A stretch of DNA of 27,166 bases, from contig CAJOLO010000029.1 of assembly GCA_905235345.1 (NCBI GenBank), positions 1 through 27,166 on the forward strand. The letters run 5' to 3'. The notes under the pieces are model-generated. The model was not told the DNA's origin. It did no database searches and saw only the letters and a program-made list of their open reading frames with translations. This DNA is from an uncultured Lachnospiraceae bacterium (GTDB lineage: Bacteria > Bacillota > Clostridia > Lachnospirales > Lachnospiraceae). This document shows positions 8,576 to 17,198 of this stretch, piece by piece; position 1 is the first letter of the stretch; every line of letters starts with the position of its first letter. A program made the translations under genes and the position numbers.

Positions 8576-10444
8576 TCAATGCTTTTCTTCAATTGGCTTC
8601 AATTCATCTCCAGCCTGCTCACAAATCAAATAATTCTCATAATTATCAATAGACAAATACACTTTCGCTGATAGATTTAGTTTTTTAGAAAATGGTATAT
8701 CTGTTTCAATTTTACAGATAAAACCATCCGGGTCATCCTCTGCAGGATATATTTCCATATCATATTTATATTCTTTATTTGTATCAATATCTTTAATCTC
8801 TAATTTTACATTCTTAACCAAACTGAAATTAACAACCTGATCAACTGTCCCTCTATCAACATAGCACACAAGCTTGTGTGCATCCGATTCTCCAATAGTA
8901 ACTTCACATGCATCAGAGATTCGTTTCATTATATCATCTGTTATTTCTAATTTGGCATACCCCTCCAAAAAAGATGACGGTCTGTCTAATTCTTTATTAC
9001 ATAACTTTAAACCATACTTTTCAATTATTGTCTGCTCATCAGAATACAGATTAGTCCCAAGACCTAATCTGTTTCCATCAATATTAACACCTATAGCAGC
9101 CAGGGTTGTCGGGAACATATCTAAAGTGGAATATTCCCTTATACTATCCTTATCTGAAAGGGATGCATCTCCATTAATTATTGCAGTATATGTTCTTCTT
9201 TGATAATCCTCATCTACGCCCACACAGAAATCTGAATCCATTGTTATATGATCCCCGCAAAGAACGACTGTTGTGTCTTTATAAAAATCCTGTTGCTTAA
9301 TCCATTCTATGAATCCATTAACCTGTCTGCTTGAACATGCCATTACATTAGCATATTGATTTTCACCAAACTCAACATCACATAAATCACATACATATCC
9401 ATCCTCAAAATGTGTATCTACGGTAAGGATAGTGATATTAAACGGGGCTTCTTCTGACGCTAAATGCATAAGATCATTCTTAGCAAATTCAAATAATTTC
9501 TCATCCTCAAATCCCCAGAATTCAAAATAATCATTCGGAATTAAACCATTAGATATTGCATAATCATAATCATGAATAATATAATTACCATGTTCTTTAA
9601 AATATAATTCTCTTCCCCCAAAAGCAGCTCTTGAACCAATCAACAACTCTTGATTATACCCCTCGTCCTCTAAGATATCACCCAAAGTTATCATATCCGG
9701 GAAAAATGAATCCTGATATTGCATTTGATTTCCGTTCAATGATATTTTCAAAGGTACCCCAGATGTTTGTCCAAACATTCCGCCCATGGTCCATGTTGTT
9801 CCACGTAAACATATTCCACCATTCAATGCACTACTATCCCCTGAAAAATCTTCATTATCCATGGCTATTTCCGTCAACTCCTTAATTGTATTATCTTCAA
9901 AGGCTCCACCACTTTCTTTATCTGCATACGTTGTTTCCATCGACTCAAGATAAATATATATTAAGTTTCTTTTTTTTTCAGGAAATTCGAGTTCAACATC
10001 AATCGGATTTACATAATTAGCTTCAATAAAATCAGAGTCAACGCTAAATACAACCTGGCCGCAATATGATATAAGTCCAATATTTTTCTCAGCTTCATAA
10101 CCTGCAACCACCATTAATATTATTAAAGTAAGAGCACTGCTTGTTAATAATATCTTTTTCATAATATTATTCTTCTTTCTACAAAGAAGTATTACACCGA
10201 AAAAAATGACCCATATTAAAGATGCAGGTATTAAACTAGATATAATGTAATCTTTTATTACATCAGGATTGGTTCCGTCTAGCGACGCTTTTGCATGATA
10301 TATAAGTTCATCAAGTGTCAATCTATCCCATACCTTGAATAACCATCTTTCAAAAAAAACAATATTCGAGATAACAAAACCTATAATAAAATATAAGGCA
10401 TAACTAATCGTTGTTAAAATTCGTATCTTTGGTTTTTTTTCCAT
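8576..10444 (-). CDS. LtaS/MdoB-family phosphoglycerol transferase
   Basis: The ATG at 10444 has a G-rich ribosome binding site (six G) just upstream; an ATG nine codons earlier has only a weak one. Residue numbers below count from that earlier ATG. Three membrane helices (about 18-41, 76-97, 107-125) lead to an extracytoplasmic alkaline-phosphatase-superfamily domain: YLESMET (metal Glu176), GTTWTMGGMFGQTSG at 224-238 with the likely nucleophile Thr, VDTHFEDG at 351-358, and CGDH at 405-408. A beta-rich tail covers about 505-631. Relatives move glycerol phosphate from phosphatidylglycerol to lipoteichoic acid, glucans or, as GacH, the group A carbohydrate. Here it probably decorates the exported polymer. 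LtaS has five membrane helices; three here is fewer. Confidence 0.88.
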   Translation of the reverse strand: MEKKPKIRILTTISYALYFIIGFVISNIVFFERWLFKVWDRLTLDELIYHAKASLDGTNPDVIKDYIISSLIPASLIWVIFFGVILLCRKKNNIMKKILLTSSALTLIILMVVAGYEAEKNIGLISYCGQVVFSVDSDFIEANYVNPIDVELEFPEKKRNLIYIYLESMETTYADKESGGAFEDNTIKELTEIAMDNEDFSGDSSALNGGICLRGTTWTMGGMFGQTSGVPLKISLNGNQMQYQDSFFPDMITLGDILEDEGYNQELLIGSRAAFGGRELYFKEHGNYIIHDYDYAISNGLIPNDYFEFWGFEDEKLFEFAKNDLMHLASEEAPFNITILTVDTHFEDGYVCDLCDVEFGENQYANVMACSSRQVNGFIEWIKQQDFYKDTTVVLCGDHITMDSDFCVGVDEDYQRRTYTAIINGDASLSDKDSIREYSTLDMFPTTLAAIGVNIDGNRLGLGTNLYSDEQTIIEKYGLKLCNKELDRPSSFLEGYAKLEITDDIMKRISDACEVTIGESDAHKLVCYVDRGTVDQVVNFSLVKNVKLEIKDIDTNKEYKYDMEIYPAEDDPDGFICKIETDIPFSKKLNLSAKVYLSIDNYENYLICEQAGDELKPIEEKH

Positions 10445-10522
10445 AATAGCCCCCCGCTTATCAATTGCCATTTCTTCTTTTATTCTTATGAATTATGTGA
10501 ATATTAATTTTATTAATTGTTG

Positions 10523-13500
10523 TTAACATACTTGTATTATTTCATTCATATCAACATATTGAACATTTGATACATCATACCTATTTATAAATTTTAATAT
10601 CAATTCATATGTATCTGCATCAATTTCTTCTCTCAATATTCTACTGATAAATCCTGTTTCCACAATAAAATTCTTATCAGCATATGCCAAAGCAACATCC
10701 GGTCTGCAATCATCATAAACTTGATACTCATAGGTGTGTTTACTTCCTTTTAACAACAAAGTTCTCTTATAATTATAATTATCCGGTTTATCAAGAAAAG
10801 CATATCCCCTAATAACGTACATATCATTCTGCTGACTGCATTCATCAAGATTCCAGCAAACATTATACTTTAACTCCAACTCATCATTTAATTCATCATA
10901 TAGCTTATGCCCCTCGGAAAGTACCGTTGATGGCTTTATGCTTTGAATATCAATCTGTGTACACCACGTCACATAATGCCGGTCATTGCCATATACTGTA
11001 CACAATCCAATTTTATATGGTACACTATTAAGTGCCAGAGCGTCGATTGCTATTTTACACTCAAATCCTGAATACAGATAACTTTCATCACCACCGAACA
11101 CTTCCACAACATCTTCTCGTTTCATTGACATCGTCTCAGCGAGATATTGATGTCCGTATGGGTCAGCAAATATTATATATCTTTTATATCCTTCCGATAC
11201 AAGTTCCGGAGTAATTCTTGACCAGCCGACTATATATACAAAATCCGTAATTCCTATCGAATCAATAACAACGTCCTCCCCATTAGTTATATTTGTGTTG
11301 TTATCAATAACAACATTATCGAAATTACGTAATAGTAGCAATTCATTAGAAAAATGAAATATACTAGGATTTAAAAAAGGATCCCTCTTATAAAGTAAAT
11401 AAAAACGATTATACAGTCGCCCTAGCTCTTTTTCCATTCTCAGTTTTTTTTGTTTATCTATCAGATCATATCCCCTGCTTAAAGATTCATGATGATATGC
11501 TACGACATCATTTCTAACAACATTATATAAGCCCTTTTCATACAAAGCAAAACATAAACTTACATCATTATACGCCACAGGAAGACTTTCCTCAAATCCT
11601 CCAACTAAATCAAAATTATCTACAGATAAAAGCATACAAGCAGCAGTAACGGCTATCCTATCACTATCAAGCCAATTCAATCCAAAATAATGTTGTATGC
11701 TATCATCACATTTGAGGAAATCATGAGATGGTCCTTTAACCATATTAGAAACGCCGGCATGCTGTATTAACGTTGTTTTAGGATATAACAACTTAGCTCC
11801 TACCGCTCCTACATGTTTTCTCTGTGCCTGTCCTATCATACGTTCAAGCCAATCAGCCTGTAATATCTCTATATCATCATTTAAAAATAACAGATATTCT
11901 CCTTCTGCATTGTACCTTCCGATATTACACATTTTTGAAAAATTGAATTCGAATGTGTTATATAAATACTTAACGTTTTTCTCAAAAAGATAATTACTAA
12001 TTATCTCCTTATTAAATTCATTACTTCCATTATCTACAACTATAATTTCATAATTATTATAGCTTGTACACCTAAGTATAGAATCAACACATTGTCTTAA
12101 TATATCAGGATGATCCTTTGATGGTATGATAATACTAACCAACGGGTTACCTATAACATCATATACAACCCTGTATTGTGACATGCCCGGAATATACTCC
12201 ACTCTGCCCTCAATATTATTTCTTCTTAAATAATCCATCTTTGCATCCCTGGCAGCATATGCCGCATAGTTTTTAGAACCCATGGCAAATGCCACCGATT
12301 CTTTCCGCTCTCTCCAATGATATAATATTTTTGAGATATGACCAACCTTTGTATTATCGGATTTCTCCATAAAACGTAAGGTCATGTCATAATCCTGACT
12401 GCCATTAAACGCTGAGCGCAATCCACCAATCTCCTTTACAACTGATGCTCTATATGTTGCAAGGTGGTTAGTATACATCATGCACAAGAACAGATCAGGT
12501 GACCAATCCGGTTTAAAGAATGGCATATGCCTGATTTTTCCATCCTCAGTTATCTTATCTTCATCACTATATATAAAATCATATTCAGGGTGTTCATTCA
12601 ATAATTTTGCAAATTCAAATAAAGCATTCGGTTCTATAGTATCATCACAATCCATAAACACAATATATTCCCCACAGGATATATTAATTGCATCATTGGT
12701 TGCAACCGATATATGCCCATTCATGTTTCTATATATAATTTTTACTTTTTCATTATCTTCATAACTTTTTAATACAGGTACAACATTATCCCAAGAAGAA
12801 TGATCATCAACTAGGATCAATTCGAAATTCGAATATGTCTGACACAATACGGATTCTATACATTCTTTCAATTGTTCTGTAACTGTATTGTATACTGGAA
12901 TCACTACAGAAAACATAGGATTATATGATAAATCCTGTATTATTTCATCATTTTGCGATTGATTCTTTAACCATCTGTGATACTCACGTAACGCATTTTC
13001 ACCTTCAAGGTGATATAATGGTTCTTCTGTCTTAGGATATATTATCCCCTCCCGTTGTGCGCACTTTACCTTAATTTCTTCCTCTATATCAGTACGATTT
13101 AATAATCCATTTAACCAATATATCTCTATATTAGGATTCTTCTCAAGTTGTTCATAAGAAATCTTAGCAATATACTTATGTTCTCCTATTTTTCTGGCAA
13201 ATCCGTCCACATTTTCTATATTGCCTACCATTAATGCCTCTGACTCATTCGGTTCTCTTATTAATCTTTGTAAATGTGTTACGGACAATTCAGGCGGAGT
13301 ATCTATATTATACTTATGTTTGAATGGAATACCCATATCAAGATAATCTATAATTCCCTCAAGTAATTCTTTCTTATATTCATCTCCTTTGCCTTCTTCA
13401 TATATAACATTTCCACCTTCACCATAATAATACACAGACTCATTCGGTGAAGAGAAAAACATTTCATACAATACTATAGCTTCATCAACGTAACTTTGCA

Positions 13501-14896
13501 AAGCATAATTACGCCAAAAGTCAAACAAAAAGGTATCATATCTCAGACCATGTAATTGCTTACGGCTTTTCGATGTATTACGTATGCCATAATAATAGAA
13601 CAAAGTCTTTTTATTATAATTAACAGCTTTATTAAAACGCTCCATTAATACCTGTGAAGTCCCCTGCCAACCGCAATCAAAGAAAATACAATCACCTGAA
13701 AAGTACTCCATCTTTTCGAAATATGCAACAGCGTTCTCGCGTTCTATATCACATCTATTAAGAAAAACATCTCTGTTATATTCATATAATTTCTTAAAGG
13801 CAATAATATCATCTATTGATTTAATAACATAATCAAAACCAGAAAATCCTACTTTATCCAAAAATGAAATGTCTTTTTTTGAAATGCACAAATAATCCCA
13901 TATTTCCCCTACAGTCTGCCCAAATGTATATGGCGGAAGTAACTCCAATGTTTCATCGTCTATATCAGTAATACCTGCTAACAGCAACGATCTTCTGGAT
14001 ACCTCAAGATAATATGCATTATTTATTCCATGTTTCTTAAAAATATGATATAAATTATAACCATCTCTTGCTAAAAAATATATCTTTTTATTCTCTTTCT
14101 TATTTATAAGCCAATCATACAATGAAAGGTATAACGGTCCACCAACCTCTACACCCAAATTATACCAAAACCCCTTGTTTTCATCATACAATATCTTATA
14201 AAGCCCCTTATCTATATCTGAATCATCCAATGTAGCAATCTTGTCAATATCTGCAGAAGTTTTGTAGAGATAAGTATTAATTCCATATTCTTTAGGTATA
14301 TCCACATCCGCATATTGATTATCACCAATATGTAATAGTTCTGAATATTCTATTCCTTCATTTTCTACTACTCTTTCATATAATAATTTATTAAATTTAG
14401 CAACATGTTCATCAGCGGAACAATATATATTATCTAATTCACTATATCCATTATCATCAAGATAAATCTTTAAAGTATCCTTAAGAAGATACATATCACT
14501 AACTACAATGACGCGTTTACCTTGTGCTTTTGCATATTCATATACAGTTTTCATCTCACAATTAGCAACCAATGCATCTCTTTCCAATTCTATCTCAAAT
14601 TGCTTAACCTCATCCCAATCTACATTGAATTCCGTATGCTTTTTCATTTCATTATATATATCATTCATATCAGCATGCGGATAGCCATATTTTTCATAGA
14701 CAATCTTACTTGCCTGATCTTGCGTTTCCATTCTAAGCTTTCGAAACCCATTGATGCCATAACAATTCCCTATAATATCAAAAATTGTTTCAGGCGAATT
14801 AACTTTACGATACAACAGCGTATCAAACATATCAAATGAAATGACCTTAGCATTATCTATTAACGATTTCAAATTATTCCATTCTTCTTTTTTCAA
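10523..14896 (-). CDS. Giant HAD-like / tandem GT2 glycosyltransferase fusion
   Basis: This 1457-residue protein starts at TTG with AGAGG eight bases upstream; no ATG precedes the first conserved motif. Residues 17-225 are a HAD-like domain: FDMFDTLLY at 21-29, VVSDMY at 131-136, HIGDNQYADVD at 189-199. The usual second Asp of DxD is Phe24, so classical phosphatase chemistry is doubtful. Residues about 245-545 form an unassigned domain containing FFDCGWQGTSQ. GT2 domain one is at about 658-870 (LVDDHS; DCDD at 749-752) and GT2 domain two at about 917-1145 (VVDNGS; LNDD at 1005-1008). Two beta-rich modules follow at about 1205-1320 and 1355-1450. It is probably a cytoplasmic backbone polymerase, encoded where WbdA-type polymerases follow wbdD. 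It is paralogous to 19987-22135. Confidence 0.87.
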   Translation of the reverse strand: MKKEEWNNLKSLIDNAKVISFDMFDTLLYRKVNSPETIFDIIGNCYGINGFRKLRMETQDQASKIVYEKYGYPHADMNDIYNEMKKHTEFNVDWDEVKQFEIELERDALVANCEMKTVYEYAKAQGKRVIVVSDMYLLKDTLKIYLDDNGYSELDNIYCSADEHVAKFNKLLYERVVENEGIEYSELLHIGDNQYADVDIPKEYGINTYLYKTSADIDKIATLDDSDIDKGLYKILYDENKGFWYNLGVEVGGPLYLSLYDWLINKKENKKIYFLARDGYNLYHIFKKHGINNAYYLEVSRRSLLLAGITDIDDETLELLPPYTFGQTVGEIWDYLCISKKDISFLDKVGFSGFDYVIKSIDDIIAFKKLYEYNRDVFLNRCDIERENAVAYFEKMEYFSGDCIFFDCGWQGTSQVLMERFNKAVNYNKKTLFYYYGIRNTSKSRKQLHGLRYDTFLFDFWRNYALQSYVDEAIVLYEMFFSSPNESVYYYGEGGNVIYEEGKGDEYKKELLEGIIDYLDMGIPFKHKYNIDTPPELSVTHLQRLIREPNESEALMVGNIENVDGFARKIGEHKYIAKISYEQLEKNPNIEIYWLNGLLNRTDIEEEIKVKCAQREGIIYPKTEEPLYHLEGENALREYHRWLKNQSQNDEIIQDLSYNPMFSVVIPVYNTVTEQLKECIESVLCQTYSNFELILVDDHSSWDNVVPVLKSYEDNEKVKIIYRNMNGHISVATNDAINISCGEYIVFMDCDDTIEPNALFEFAKLLNEHPEYDFIYSDEDKITEDGKIRHMPFFKPDWSPDLFLCMMYTNHLATYRASVVKEIGGLRSAFNGSQDYDMTLRFMEKSDNTKVGHISKILYHWRERKESVAFAMGSKNYAAYAARDAKMDYLRRNNIEGRVEYIPGMSQYRVVYDVIGNPLVSIIIPSKDHPDILRQCVDSILRCTSYNNYEIIVVDNGSNEFNKEIISNYLFEKNVKYLYNTFEFNFSKMCNIGRYNAEGEYLLFLNDDIEILQADWLERMIGQAQRKHVGAVGAKLLYPKTTLIQHAGVSNMVKGPSHDFLKCDDSIQHYFGLNWLDSDRIAVTAACMLLSVDNFDLVGGFEESLPVAYNDVSLCFALYEKGLYNVVRNDVVAYHHESLSRGYDLIDKQKKLRMEKELGRLYNRFYLLYKRDPFLNPSIFHFSNELLLLRNFDNVVIDNNTNITNGEDVVIDSIGITDFVYIVGWSRITPELVSEGYKRYIIFADPYGHQYLAETMSMKREDVVEVFGGDESYLYSGFECKIAIDALALNSVPYKIGLCTVYGNDRHYVTWCTQIDIQSIKPSTVLSEGHKLYDELNDELELKYNVCWNLDECSQQNDMYVIRGYAFLDKPDNYNYKRTLLLKGSKHTYEYQVYDDCRPDVALAYADKNFIVETGFISRILREEIDADTYELILKFINRYDVSNVQYVDMNEIIQVC

Positions 14897-14930
14897 TTTG
14901 AATACCTCTCAATATAAATAATAATCACCA

Positions 14931-15107
14931 TCAATTTCGTATTAACAGACTATCCTTTGCAGCAACCAGTTTTCTTAGCAGGTCAATCTGATTCTGTAAT
15001 GCTTCAACCTCTTGTCTTGTCCTTATCAACTCTTCCGTCAGTTCCTGATTTTTCTTCATTAGCTGTATATTATGATACTTATATTCATCATTTTTATCCT
15101 TTTGCAT
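14931..15107 (-). CDS. 58-residue coiled-coil protein
   Basis: This small gene starts four bases after the stop of the kinase-like gene, with GGTGAT upstream of the ATG, so it is probably translationally coupled. The peptide begins MQKDKNDEYKYHN. From about residue 15 it is a regular heptad-rich helix, with the stretches QELTEELIRTRQEV and LQNQIDLLRKLVAA, and ends LLIRN. There is no cysteine, membrane segment or signal peptide. It lies 34 bp before the large HAD/GT2 gene. It may form a mixed coiled coil with the kinase-like protein or link that protein to the glycosyltransferase. The function is unknown, but position, ribosome binding site and clean heptads argue that it is real. Confidence 0.7.
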   Translation of the reverse strand: MQKDKNDEYKYHNIQLMKKNQELTEELIRTRQEVEALQNQIDLLRKLVAAKDSLLIRN

Positions 15108-15111
15108 ATTA

Positions 15112-16269
15112 TCACCGCTTTCCTCTGATCAAATCCGTAATAGCTCTGATCGGCCTCGTTATTTTCCATGATATTGAATTCGAAATACTTTCCAGCCTTT
15201 CTTCGTTTGCTTCCAGTATTTCCCTGCTCTTTTCCAAATCTACTTTAATTTCACTATTTATTTGTCTCAGATTCTTAATCTCTTCACTATCGTCATCTAT
15301 AACTTTTCTGTATTCTGAAATCTCATAATCTTTTTCACGTATCATTAATGCCTTTCTATCCATCAACACCTGATACTCATATTTCATTTTTTCGATTGTT
15401 TCTTTCTCATGTATAAGTTCTCTATCTTTCTGTGATATTAAAACTTTTAGATTAGCAATGTCATTATCCTTTTCAGCCATAGTCCCTTGAATATCAGGAA
15501 TCTGAAGCATAAGATCTTTTATGGGATGAACCTTTTTTTCATATTTTCTGGTATATATATTAACCCAATCCTTACCATGAACCATTTGTTGAAAAGAATC
15601 ATCCATCTTTCTGTATATACTTTGCATTTTCCTGTCAATCTCATAGTATTCCAGAAATGCAGCAACATCCATTTTACTATAGAAATAGGCATGGTTTTTC
15701 GCAAAGAAGTAAAACAATGTTCTATATTTCACAAAAGAGATAGGAATCAGGCAATCCATATACCATTCATAATCAATGCATATATATCTATTGTTTTCAA
15801 CACATAACACATTATCAAATATAAGATCAACATCGGCGCCACTAACCGCCGGAACACCATCCAGTTCCTTAATTTCTCCGAAGATATTCTCAAAAGTCTC
15901 ATCAGAAGTAAAGTTTTTAACATATTCCACATTAAATTGAAACAATATGTCTATATAATTCTTTATCTTGATCAATACATCGTCAAGCGATTTCATGTCA
16001 CTTTCTATAATATCAGCAATACTTGTTCCGTCATAATAATCAAATACTGCCTTCTCATCAATATCATGACATTTCCCGGGCTTAATGTTTTTGTATAATA
16101 ATGACAGTCTGTCATATTTGCTCTCCATTGAAGCAATATGGGACATGGCATCATTGGTGAGTGCTTCCTTGACCACATATTTGTTACCATCCTGCTCTAC
16201 AATCTTAGTAACTGTCTGATATTCAGGAACCCGTGTCCTGTTATATTTTGCATATATAACCTTCTTCAT
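15112..16269 (-). CDS. Kinase-like domain with long C-terminal coiled coil (WbdD-like terminator/ruler candidate)
   Basis: This 385-residue protein has no signal peptide or membrane helix. Residues 1-250 show protein-kinase/APH-like landmarks: YVVKEA with K34 as the ATP-binding Lys, a hinge-like YDGTSIADII at 79-88, a catalytic-loop pattern D148-x4-N153 in VDLIFDNVL, and the Mg-binding Asp D166 in CIDYEW. Residues about 258-365 are a charged heptad-rich coiled coil of roughly 100 residues. The end, SISWKITRPIR at 365-375, is the kind of amphipathic tail seen on glycan-assembly proteins. With the adjacent methyltransferase it matches the WbdD parts list. It starts 12 bp after the methyltransferase stop, with GAGG upstream. 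Kinase activity is inferred and no database comparison was possible. Confidence 0.7.
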   Translation of the reverse strand: MKKVIYAKYNRTRVPEYQTVTKIVEQDGNKYVVKEALTNDAMSHIASMESKYDRLSLLYKNIKPGKCHDIDEKAVFDYYDGTSIADIIESDMKSLDDVLIKIKNYIDILFQFNVEYVKNFTSDETFENIFGEIKELDGVPAVSGADVDLIFDNVLCVENNRYICIDYEWYMDCLIPISFVKYRTLFYFFAKNHAYFYSKMDVAAFLEYYEIDRKMQSIYRKMDDSFQQMVHGKDWVNIYTRKYEKKVHPIKDLMLQIPDIQGTMAEKDNDIANLKVLISQKDRELIHEKETIEKMKYEYQVLMDRKALMIREKDYEISEYRKVIDDDSEEIKNLRQINSEIKVDLEKSREILEANEERLESISNSISWKITRPIRAITDLIRGKR

Positions 16270-16281
16270 ATTATCTATTCC

Positions 16282-17175
16282 TCACAATGAACTTATAACC
16301 AAAAACGAATTAGCAAATTCCCTAAACAAACCATCCTGACATAATGCATCATATGCCTTATCTTCATTGAATAACAGATATCTGTCTCTGTCATATGTTT
16401 GCGTTATATTTCTTACATTCCCCGCCTCAGGCAGAAAGTCGTCTGAGTATATTTCATTAGGCATCTTATAATCAGGCAAGGGATAGAAAAATTCATTACT
16501 TTTAAACCCTGCCTCCACTAGCATATTGTTAAGCTTTCCTCTCGAGAATGTACGTACTCTGTCAACTCCTGTATAATTCTCGAGCCCGTCAAAATATCTT
16601 CCTGTATGATCCTCGGTGGCTCCCGCCCAGTATTTCAGTCCATACTTATTCTCAATGGCAATAATTAGTTTTCCTCCGGGCTTTAAAAAACTCTTTGCCC
16701 TTTCGATCATATTTTCAAATGGTTTTTCTCCGCTGATATAATATATCGAATATTCCAATACTCCAATTAGTGTTACATAATCGAATTTCTCTTCAATATC
16801 AATATCTTCAAAATTGCCAACCATAATCTCGAAATTATCATATGCTTTGTTTTTCGTTGCATTGATCAGGGATCTCTTTTTTGAAAGATCTATTCCGACA
16901 ACACGTTTTAACTTCTTGCAAAGCAGGCCTGTAATAGCGCCACATCCCGATCCTATCTCTAACACACTACCATCAGGATCAAAATCATACCACTCTAACA
17001 AATTCTCTCTTATGGGTGATAGATGATATAAATAAGCCCATTCATTATGATTCATAAGAATTTGTAATATATCATCATTATTCTGCAGTTCCTCCAGGAT
17101 ATCATCTTCAATATCTCCATCGGAATATTCATCTGTCCCCTTATAGAATTTCAGATTAAGTCTATCTTCTATCAT
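16282..17175 (-). CDS. Class I SAM-dependent methyltransferase, possible chain-capping enzyme
   Basis: This 297-residue soluble protein has a Rossmann methyltransferase core: motif I VLEIGSGCGA at 71-80, the acidic ribose-binding VVGIDLS at 92-98, and DYVTLIGVLEY at 132-142 before KPGGKL at 165-170. Both flanks carry extra helical sequence. The substrate cannot be read from sequence. Position is informative: it lies 23 bp after Wzt and 12 bp before a kinase-like/coiled-coil protein. In E. coli O9a one protein, WbdD, fuses a methyltransferase, a kinase and a coiled coil, and is encoded just after wzm-wzt. I infer a role in methylating the growing glycan end. AAGGAAAG before the ATG supports the start. 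Methylation of a nucleotide sugar is the main alternative. Confidence 0.8.
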   Translation of the reverse strand: MIEDRLNLKFYKGTDEYSDGDIEDDILEELQNNDDILQILMNHNEWAYLYHLSPIRENLLEWYDFDPDGSVLEIGSGCGAITGLLCKKLKRVVGIDLSKKRSLINATKNKAYDNFEIMVGNFEDIDIEEKFDYVTLIGVLEYSIYYISGEKPFENMIERAKSFLKPGGKLIIAIENKYGLKYWAGATEDHTGRYFDGLENYTGVDRVRTFSRGKLNNMLVEAGFKSNEFFYPLPDYKMPNEIYSDDFLPEAGNVRNITQTYDRDRYLLFNEDKAYDALCQDGLFREFANSFLVISSL

Positions 17176-17198
17176 ATATTTCTTTCCTTTTTAATTAA

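Noticed and set aside
14200..14896. HAD domain as a phosphatase that opposes the neighbouring kinase-like protein
   Set aside because: The second Asp of the DxD motif is Phe, so phosphatase activity should not be assumed; kept only as a possible binding domain.
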